Origin: Lophius americanus
Taxonomy: Eukaryota > Chordata > Actinopteri > Lophiiformes > Lophiidae
Direction: 5' to 3'
Assembly: GCA_037951165.1 (NCBI GenBank)
Contig: JBBDHG010000126.1
Span: 2,462,001-2,526,000 of the forward strand
Length of the DNA: 64,000 nt
Shown: one piece after another, positions 56,401-64,000 of the stretch
Layout of the letters: each line of letters begins with the position of its first letter
How positions within the stretch are numbered: the stretch's first letter is position 1
Position numbers and translations under genes: made by a program
The notes under the pieces: generated by a model
What the model saw: the letters and a program-made list of their open reading frames with translations, nothing else
What the model was told of the DNA's origin: nothing
Database searches by the model: none

Positions 56401-57348
56401 TTGTTGTGTAAATGACAATAAACATTAATGTTACAAACGAACAAATGTTACACAGTCATCATTAGTATGGTATTCAATCATTTTAAACTTAACTGAAGAA
56501 ATCATTTTTCTTCAAGTTCTCCATGGTTTAAGCTCAGCTAATACATGAGAATTTACTGCTGGAAAAGTAACATAAAGCCTTCTGCTGCATTCAGGGGCTC
56601 ATTGAGTTGTCACATAAAAATAATAAAAACAAAGACAGGCCAACACAGAGACATGGCCTGTAGTTCCATTACCCTTATTTTTTGTTGCATTGGATTTTCA
56701 CTACAATATGTTGAAAGCTTCATGTTAGATTGGGTATTGTGACCGAACCTGACGTGACAGAGCCCAACTTGAGATTGAACATAATTTCTATATATTTGTC
56801 CAAACAAGGCCCAATTCCGAGAGACTAGTGACTGAGACTGGCTTGAACCCTCCTGTTAATGCATACATATGAAAAAGTTTATATCGGTGTGTACTGACCA
56901 AAATGTTGTAGATCTCTCTCTGCTTACACATACTTATAATAACATAAAAACTTCATGTAGTTTAGGAGTTTACATCACTCTATGATGTGTGCCACGCGCT
57001 GACATGTGTTTCATTGGAAGAATAACTCCAGATCATTTTCTATCCTTTAGCATTCTCTTCATCCTTCAATCTGACAAACTAACAAAAACTCCCATGACTC
57101 TATCTCTCAAGCCCAGAGTCCAGAATCGGCCAATTACCTTATGTCAATTTCTTCATGTGAGGAAAAATTACAAAGATGATATAATCCCAGTTTTTTTATA
57201 CCCACGTAACAATGATTTTTGAATCCACTTTTGGTTCTATAAATGGTTGTTAAATAGCATCCCTGATTAAGTCAAATGTTATGATTTTATACATCTACAA
57301 ATTCATTATGACATCTATAAAGAGAAAGTTTATATTTATAGTTCAGAA
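56401..57348. other. No recognisable feature
   Basis: AT-rich DNA; nothing identified. Confidence 0.4.
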
Positions 57349-58770
57349 GTGAGAAATGCAAGGTGGCCCTTTTCTCTGACATCATCACCAAAAATAATTA
57401 TAATGTTTGCTAATGTCGACAGGCTAACAAACCCTCCAGTGTCAGTAGCCTCTGAACTTCCATCCACCAGGGCCTGCAATGTATTTGCCTCCTTTTTCAC
57501 AGACATAATTCACAAAATCAGACAAGCAGTCAGTTTCTCTTTACCAGGTACAAGATGTGAGTTCCTCTTGTATTCTCTTGAACCTGGTTCAAATACCATG
57601 ATACCATTTTATCCAATAAACCAGACCTACCTGGAAGATCCTCCTCCTGTTGCCTCGACATTCTGCCAACAGGTTTTTTCGAAATGTTTTCCGATTGTAT
57701 GGTCTCAGAGCTTTTACAGCTTGTCAGTGCATCTCTTTGCCTCAGGAGTCTTCCCCTCAGGCCCTTAAAACTGCCGCATCAAACTACTCCTCAAAAAGAA
57801 CAATCTGGACTCGTCAAAAGTAAATAATTAACAATTTTTTTAGCCACGAACGGTCCGTTCTTGGCTAAAATAATTAAATAACTTTTATGGCACTAAATAA
57901 GTCATTTGATTTTTTCCAGTCAAGTTTTCGACCGCCCCACAGCACCGGTACTTCTCTGCTTAAGGTCATCAATAACATCCAGTTGAACACAGACAGTGGC
58001 GGAACTTCAGTTTTAGTTCTACTGGATCTCAGTGCTGCATTCAACACTGTTAACCATAATATATTACTTGACCCGACTGAAAAACTGGGTGGGTATTTCT
58101 GGCATAGTACTCAGCCGATTTAAATGCCTAAAATACAGGGACTTCTTTGTGTCTATAGGTAATCACAAATCTGAGCTGAACAAAATCACATGCAGTTTCC
58201 CAATCATGGACTCTACACTGGCTTCCTGTCTCTCAAAAAATGTATTTCAAAATCCTGCTGCTGGTCTACAAAGCACAATACGGTTTAGGGCAAAAATGCA
58301 TCTCCGATCTTCTACTGTGTTATGAACCATCCAGACCCCTTAGGTCATTTGGATAAAGTCTACTCAGTGTCCCCAGAGTCTATTTGGAACAAGCTCCCAG
58401 AAAACTACAGGACCACTCCAACTCGCAGTGCTTTAAAATCAAAGCTTAAAACGTTATTACTACGTTCTTAAGATAAGGTTTATCTTATGTTATGTTATCT
58501 TATCTTATCTTATTACCTGCCGCCTCTCATTTCAGTCTCCCCTATACAATACTGTTTAGGAGACCACTGGATTTTGTCTGAGATCAAGGGAGCTTGGATA
58601 GTGGATTTCCCTCCAATGTAGCCTGTTTTTTTTTTTTTTATCTTTCCCAATGTTGTTTTCTAACTGTCTTTGACTAGGTCTTAATGATCTTTTGCACTTT
58701 TTTGCAATACTCTTGATGGTTTGTGTAAATCACTTCGAATTGCCCTGTTGCTTGAATGTGCTGTATAAAT
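57349..58770 (+). mobile_element. L2-type LINE relic (second subfamily)
   Basis: Pre-RT blocks (VDRLTNPPVSV, NVFASFFTDIIHKIRQAVS near 57410-57535) are followed by RT blocks FQSSFRPPHSTGTSLLKVIN, LVLLDLSAAFNTVNHNILLD (near 58010-58070) and a FFVSIGNHKSEL stretch. At about 58200 the sequence jumps to the C-terminal LHWLPVS-like region, so the palm with the catalytic YADD is deleted. The 3' UTR carries TATCTTATCT runs and the tail AAATCACTTCGAATTGCCC plus GTGCTGTATAAATGAAG. Dead. Confidence 0.8.
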
Positions 58771-58916
58771 GAAGTTGACTTTTTTTTTTTTTATCTTTCC
58801 CAATGTTGTTTTCTAACTGTCTTTGACTAGGTCTTAATGATCTTTTGCACTTTTTTGCAATACTCTTGATGGTTTGTGTAAATCACTTCGAATTGCCCTG
58901 TTGCTTGAATGTGCTA
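58628..58916 (+). repeat. 153-bp tandem duplication of the LINE tail
   Basis: The segment containing TTATCTTTCCCAATGTTG through TTGCTTGAATGTGCT appears twice, offset by 153 bp (CAATG at 58648 and 58801). The copies are almost identical, each beginning after a T-run, and the second ends at about 58916. The near-identity indicates a recent event, younger than the LINE's own decay. Confidence 0.9.
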
Positions 58917-60044
58917 ATTTGAAAGAGACTGTACATTAGGGAGCCATCCTTTCTTGTTAGATGTATCTTAGCTTTAGCTCAAGCGCTGCAGCTAAATCAA
59001 GAGGCGATTGAACGCAAAATTATTCTGTTTTATTTCTCAGGGCTTGATTCCCGCTTTGATTTCCAAACCAAAAAAAAAAGTGCTAACATGATATGGTAGG
59101 CTACTCTTGTTATTAAGTATTCAGTTTAATTAGGTTCAGCTAAAGTCGGTCATCATTTGGCTTTGTACGCAGCTTGTTAGCCAAGTCGCTGAAAGACAGT
59201 TAACACAGATCCTGTCTCGCATTCTTTTCTCCCTCTCTGACCCCATTCGCCTTTCTTTCATTGTCGTCCTCCCACTCGTTAAATCTAGTGCCCCTTCCCC
59301 TCGCCCGACCACCGCTGCTCATTCAGCTCACAGCCTGTGCTCCTTTGTCGGCCGGGGTGAAAATTGGATGGAGGTAAATGGGGGAATGGAGAAGTCGTGT
59401 TTGGTGGATGAGCAGCTGAGGAAAAACCAAGACTCCCACTGTTTCTCTTTTCTGATAACGGCTAGTCACCAATGCAAATGTCTGCTGCCGACTGGCTGCT
59501 ACAAATCTCTCCTTTCTGGACAGAAACACAAATGAACTTTGGGCTTTAGATGGAAAGACTGAGGAACAAAGACTATATATGTGTCTGGTGTATGGTGTCA
59601 CGCTGCTTCTGAAAACCAGTTAAAGCCACGGTACCTCAGCAGGAGAACATTTTAATCAGTAATCGATGATTAAGGGAATACTTGAGGATTGAGAGAGTCG
59701 ACGATCATTCTGATTTCCTGTCTATTGTTTAGTTTTAAACGGGTAAGTTGGCTTCACATTGCAATTTTGCAAGATGCACAACACAAATTTTCCTGACGTA
59801 CTAGTTTCAATTGTCATTACCTGCGTCCGTATTTAGTGATTGACTGGCTTATAGACCGGCGAGTGTCTGACGTCAGTGGGTTGTGATTTCAGCAGATATG
59901 GATGAAAATAAAAATGCCTCCATGCAACTATCATTCTGACATCACTACCAGCAGCACTAACTTCAAGAACAATACTCCAGAATCCTCTCTGACAAGCTTT
60001 CTGTAGCATTGGGCTCAGCAGTAAAAACACTTCATGTTGAAGCT
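58917..60044. other. No recognisable feature
   Basis: A GC-richer patch at 59270-59420 includes a splice-like 40-bp segment (59334-59373) too short to support. Nothing else identified. Confidence 0.35.
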
Positions 60045-60386
60045 AGGGTACACACTCACACCTTAATGGACAGAGCGAAGCAAGGGAACACCCTACCACC
60101 TTAATGGGTGGAGTGAGGCTAGAGAACACTCTAACACCTAATGGCCGGAGCAGAGCTGGGAACACACTCATAGTTTAATGGGCAGAGCGAAGCTAAGGAA
60201 CACCCTATCACCTGAAAGGGAAGAGCGAGGCTAGGGAGCACTCGAACACCTTAATAGGCGGAGCAAAGTTAGGGAACACCTACAAACTTTAATGATAGGA
60301 CCAAAGCTAGGGAACACCTACAAACTTAATAGGCCGAGTGAGGCTAGGGAACACTCGAACACCTAAACGGGCAGAGCAAAGCTAGG
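60045..60386 (+). repeat. Minisatellite, left part
   Basis: About eight diverged units of roughly 40 bp follow the pattern ACACCTTAATGGGCGGAGCG then AAGCTAGGGAACACCCTA. Units differ at many positions, so the array is old. It continues after the inserted MITE at 60610-60765. Confidence 0.85.
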
Positions 60387-60609
60387 CTGGGCCGGACTTA
60401 TGCATGGGCTACCCTGGGCTTGAGCGCAGGGGCCCCGGGCTATGAAGGGCCCCGAAATGAATCCAAATGTATGAATAAATTTCATGAATTTCATAAAAAA
60501 AAAAATTCTGGTCATAGGTCCTGGCCGGAGTAGTTGTAGCTCATAGTTTTTGGTATAGGTAGGAACCGAACAATGACTCAAGCCCTCTCCCTCCTAAAGT
60601 CCGGCCCTG
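60387..60609. mobile_element. hAT-like 223-bp MITE inside the minisatellite
   Basis: The left end CTGGGCCGGACTTA and the right end TAAAGTCCGGCCCTG are inverted repeats with about 13 of 14 bases pairing. The flanks are AAGCTAGG (60379-60386) and AAGCTAGC (60610-60617), an 8-bp duplication differing at one base. Removing the element plus one duplicate restores a normal minisatellite unit (AAGCTAGGGAACACC). Eight-base duplication and the CAGGGCCGG-type end are characteristic of hAT transposons. Too short for a transposase. Confidence 0.8.
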
Positions 60610-60765
60610 AAGCTAGCGAACACCCCCACACTTTAATGGGCGGAGCGAAGCTAGGGAACGCCCAAAACCTTATTCCGCGGAGCAAAGCTAGGAACACCCT
60701 AACCCCTCAATAGCGGCATGGAGCTAGGGGACACCCTAACACATTATTGGAGCCAAGCTAATCTA
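60610..60765 (+). repeat. Minisatellite, right part
   Basis: Continuation of the array: CACTTTAATGGGCGGAGCG, AAGCTAGGGAACGCCC, CGCGGAGCAAAGCTAGG and CATGGAGCTAGGGGACACCC. The last unit is degenerate and stops near 60765. Confidence 0.8.
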
Positions 60766-62029
60766 ACCTCCGCTGTTCTGAATAACATAAATCAGCTGAT
60801 ATAAATATAAACAAGAGACCATATTAGGCAAATTGTCCAAAATATTAATTTATAGTTTACCATAAATTCGAACTTTGAAGACCAGATGGACAGTTTTCTC
60901 CTCCAGTTCATCAGTTATGACTGCAGAGTGATAAAAAAAAGGTGTTAACATTAATTGGCAACAAATGACAAAAAAGACTTGTTGCAAAGTCAGTGAAATT
61001 ATGCAAATAATTTGACTTTCAGACCTATATTTTAACATACCTGCAGGTCAAGCTTTGCATCTCTCCCTCTATCTCTCAACACACATCATGATATTTTTAT
61101 CTGCTATGTGAGCTTTGTTTAACTAAACTTAGTTAATCTTTATAAACAGCTCATGACATACCTCTCAATTTATCCATATGGGTCACTATTTGGCAATATA
61201 ACGTTAGAAGGTAGAAGTTAGAAGTTTGCTCAATTTTTTGCAAGCATCAGAAAAATGATAGCTTTTATATTTAATGAGTTATAGCATTGCAGTTACTAAA
61301 GTGAGTAAAGTGTTTACAACAGAATTAATAAACTACATACAAGCCATTTATAAATCCTTTAGAAGGGGAGTTTTATGTGAAGTGGTACCAAAAACTCTGT
61401 ATCACTACAGTGCATAGTGGTGTCACCATGGCAACGTTTACACACCAGTCGAAGACCTTCAGCTAGCTTAGGGCAATGTATGTGCTAGAATAAGTATTAA
61501 GTAAATTTAAGATTTTATTATATGTTTTAACTATTTAACATGAAGTGTTTGTATATAATATCTATTTTATTCACTAAATGAAGCATTAAATAAGCGTGTC
61601 CCGAGATGCATCACTTTTGAGTGTCCTTCATTAACAAGTCCATTGTGTTGTGGCTTTTGCAGCACCTGCATTGTCAAATTCATGATGAAGATTATTTGCT
61701 TGTGTTATCAATTTGCACGTGTTTTCTTAAGGGACAGTGCGTTTTCCCCTGTCAGGTTTGGAAAAGAAATTTATCAAACATGTATCAAAGTTGTGACTTG
61801 CTGGTAAGGTTATAGAACCCAAAAATGAAGAAAAAATAACAAAATCCTTTTTTTATATCAATCACCTCAAAATAAATTAAGAACTGATACAATGTGATGC
61901 AGAACTTGCTATTAAAGCCTTAGCATTGTTAAGTGAAACATTCCCTTAGTAATAGAACATTAGGACTTCTTGTTCAAGTTGAAATACAGGTATATGGTTC
62001 CGTAAGCAACTCATGTGTGACACTTGTGG
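60766..62029. other. No recognisable feature
   Basis: AT-rich DNA without identified elements. Confidence 0.4.
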
Positions 62030-62235
62030 CTCCTTCACCATATGTCACCCACATAGTCTTCAGTGTGAGGAAGAACTGGACTGATTTTGAAAAAGTTTGG
62101 TTGTATATTTCCATGAGGGACCATTACCTACAAATGTTTTCCGGCCACAATTTATCGATTGTTGGTCCGATTCAATCTAAATTTGGTGAATATTTAATTT
62201 CAAAAATGTTCTCACTAGTGAGAGCTTTTTGTTTG
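62030..62235 (+). repeat. Helitron-like family fragment
   Basis: GTGTGAGGAAGAACTGGACTG, ATTTTGAAAAAGTTTGG, TTGTATATTTCCATGAGGG, CACAATTTATCGATTGTTGG, TCCGATTCAATCTAAATTTG and CTCACTAGTGAGAGCTTTT appear in family order. Both ends are missing. Confidence 0.6.
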
Positions 62236-63335
62236 TATATTATCTTTTTTCAACGTAATGTTCTAAATCTGGGTCTGCTTTAGTCTTATGTGGTGCACAT
62301 GCATAGACTCATGTATATCATTAGCCAACAGTTTATATTATGTAACTAGTCTGTTAATGCTCTTCTCAAGGTCCACTGAGGAAAAATGCAATCAGGGCAA
62401 ATGTCCCATTTGAAGATGTTGTTTGTGTTTACGCAGACTAAGCGTTTTGATTAAATATATTCTTAAAATTGTTTTTGGCAGGAGCGGATTGGTGATGTGA
62501 TATGATGAATGTATTGTAGGGACAAATGAAAATATTTCATGCAGCGCCATTGGCAAACAGTGAAGCTGCTTCTCTTAAAGAGCCTCTGTTATTTTAAATG
62601 TTTTTTATAAACCATTGGCAAAGACTGTACAGTGGACTAAAAGCAATACTAGTGGTTTACAGTTGTGGCAGGTAGATGAGAAATTAAATCAACAGTACTA
62701 AGATATTACATAAAAATACGATTCTATTCTATTCTATTTCTTCCAAAATACAAGACTGACAGAACTTTACCATGAAACAGGAAGTAAATTTTTTACAGTC
62801 GTACTTTAGTATTATACAGTATTTTGTTTTATATAGTATTTTTTGGCCAAGGAAGAAAATTTCCTGTTAAATCTTTGATAAGAACAACTACTGGTTAGAA
62901 AACATTACTTGATGGCGATTGATAACATACTTTTTTAAAGTAAGTACAAATGTATTCAGTTTCTCCATGGAATATTTATATCAAAACAAGTTCACGCAAG
63001 TTCTGGAAAAGCCTTTCATCAGTTACAATTCATCCATATTTAAAAGGAAAAAAAAACTGTCTTAACATATTTTGGATTTCACAGAGGCTTATTATATGTT
63101 AAATAAATAAATACTATTGAATATAGAATATATTGATTAGGGTAGAAAATATGGTTAAAACACTCAACATTTGTGTCAAATCTTGGGGTAAAAGATCTTG
63201 TAATAAAAAGGGTCCCATTCCAGGGAGGAATTCAACCATTCTCAGGAGCAGACTATTTTTATGTCCTGTACTAAAACGACACTGACAGGTGACGTTAACA
63301 ACATTGGTAATCTATCTACAATGATAAGCTGGGTG
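62236..63335. other. No recognisable feature
   Basis: AT-rich; a short ATTCT-type simple repeat lies near 62721-62740. Confidence 0.4.
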
Positions 63336-63635
63336 GCCACAGTGGCTCAGTTGGTAGAGCAGTTTTCCACTTATCTGAAGGTCATCTGTTCAATCCCTGG
63401 CCACTGGGGTCCACATGTCAAAATGTCCTTGAGCAAAGCACTGAACCCCAGATTCCTCCCAATGACTGTTCCATTGGTGTGTGAATGGTTACTGCTGCCG
63501 ATGAGTATGTGGCACCTGGCATGGCAGCCTCCATCATCACTGTATGACTGTATGAATGGGTGAATGCTGACTTGTGCTTTGAGTGGTCAAGTAGACTAGA
63601 AATGCACTAGATAAGTTCAGTCCATTTACATGTCC
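63336..63635 (+). repeat. tRNA-derived SINE, near full-length
   Basis: Box A TGGCTCAGTTGG (63343-63354) is identical to that at 36408. Box B has one change (TGTTCAATCCC near 63387-63397). The body has GAGCAAAGCACTGAACCCC, CAATGACTGTTCCATTGG, GATGAGTATGTGGCACC and GTGAATGCTGACTTGTG. The tail has CTTTGAGTGGTCAAG, GACTAGAAATGC and CAGTCCATTTACA. The open frame across it is not a gene. Confidence 0.85.
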
Positions 63636-64000
63636 GTGGGCGAATTAGACAGCAGGTGAACATCTTGTCCAGAGGTTGATGTGATGGAAGAAGGAAAAAT
63701 GGAGCATGAAAATCTTAGCAACTATGACGAAGACCTTGCAATGGTTAGATGACTAAATGAGAGCATGTCCAGAACTGCAGGTCTTTTTGGGTGTTCCTAG
63801 TTTGCATAACCTCCCAAAGTAGTCTAGGAAGCATAACCCATCAAACAACTAACAACAGGGTCATGGGCGACAGAAGTTCACTGACATGCATGGATGGCTT
63901 ATAGTAGAGCTGTTCGTCTCCACAAAGGAGCTACTCTTAGCATAATCTGCTGCGATTCTGATAGAAAAGTGTACTAAAATATAGTGATTTCATAGCATGC
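63636..64000. other. No recognisable feature
   Basis: Nothing identified up to the window edge. Confidence 0.4.

Noticed and set aside
59334..59373. 40-bp exon-like segment (CACAG ... GAG-GTAAAT)
   Set aside because: Too short, and the acceptor lacks a long pyrimidine tract; likely chance.
60045..60765. CRISPR-like array or coding repeat protein
   Set aside because: Unit length and sequence vary, spacers are absent and no frame is open across units.

Overview
The window looks like ordinary non-coding chromosome of a ray-finned (teleost) fish. It is AT-rich, has long CA/GT and GA microsatellites, and carries transposable elements of types common in teleosts: L2-type, RTE-type and Rex1/CR1-like LINEs, a Ty3/gypsy relic, two kinds of Tc1/mariner relic, tRNA-derived SINEs and small MITEs. 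There is no bacterial or organellar organisation. No complete host gene can be demonstrated. Most open frames in the window are chance frames or broken transposon coding.

Layout. 0-8 kb: Tc1/mariner C-terminus (157-515), two diverged direct copies of an unclassified repeat (632-1060 and 5030-5420), and the first members of an abundant Helitron-like family. 9-12.2 kb: a decayed Ty3/gypsy element split by a Rex1/CR1-like LINE. 13.7-21.9 kb: SINE, 610-bp MITE, SINE, a 5'-truncated L2 end and a Helitron-like copy. 22.8-28 kb: a triplicated 65-bp unit, a pure 82-bp GA tract, an RTE relic, two Helitron-like copies meeting end to end, and a LINE C-terminus. 30-33.5 kb: the best preserved element, an L2 LINE with an apparently intact endonuclease, a deletion in the reverse transcriptase and several frameshifts. 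36-38 kb: SINE, Tc1 relic and RTE 3' end in a row. 38.8-50.6 kb: more Helitron-like copies, a GT/CA opposed microsatellite pair, and an L2 fragment lying inside a Helitron-like copy. 55-59 kb: a possible pair of host exons and a second L2-type LINE whose 3' tail is tandemly duplicated. 60-60.8 kb: a minisatellite split by a hAT-like MITE with a clear target duplication. 62-64 kb: a Helitron-like fragment and a SINE.

The most interesting signal is the Helitron-like family: about 14 pieces and roughly 5-6 kb of the window. Three copies share an identical terminus ending in CTAG followed by T, with unrelated flanking DNA and an adjacent GCTGTC/GACAGC stem. This is what a Helitron 3' end should look like. 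The best host-gene candidate is at 55831-55913 and 56193-56285: two segments with strong splice sites and a continuous phase-0 reading frame ending in a stop codon. Family names come from recognised protein or nucleotide patterns, not from a database search.
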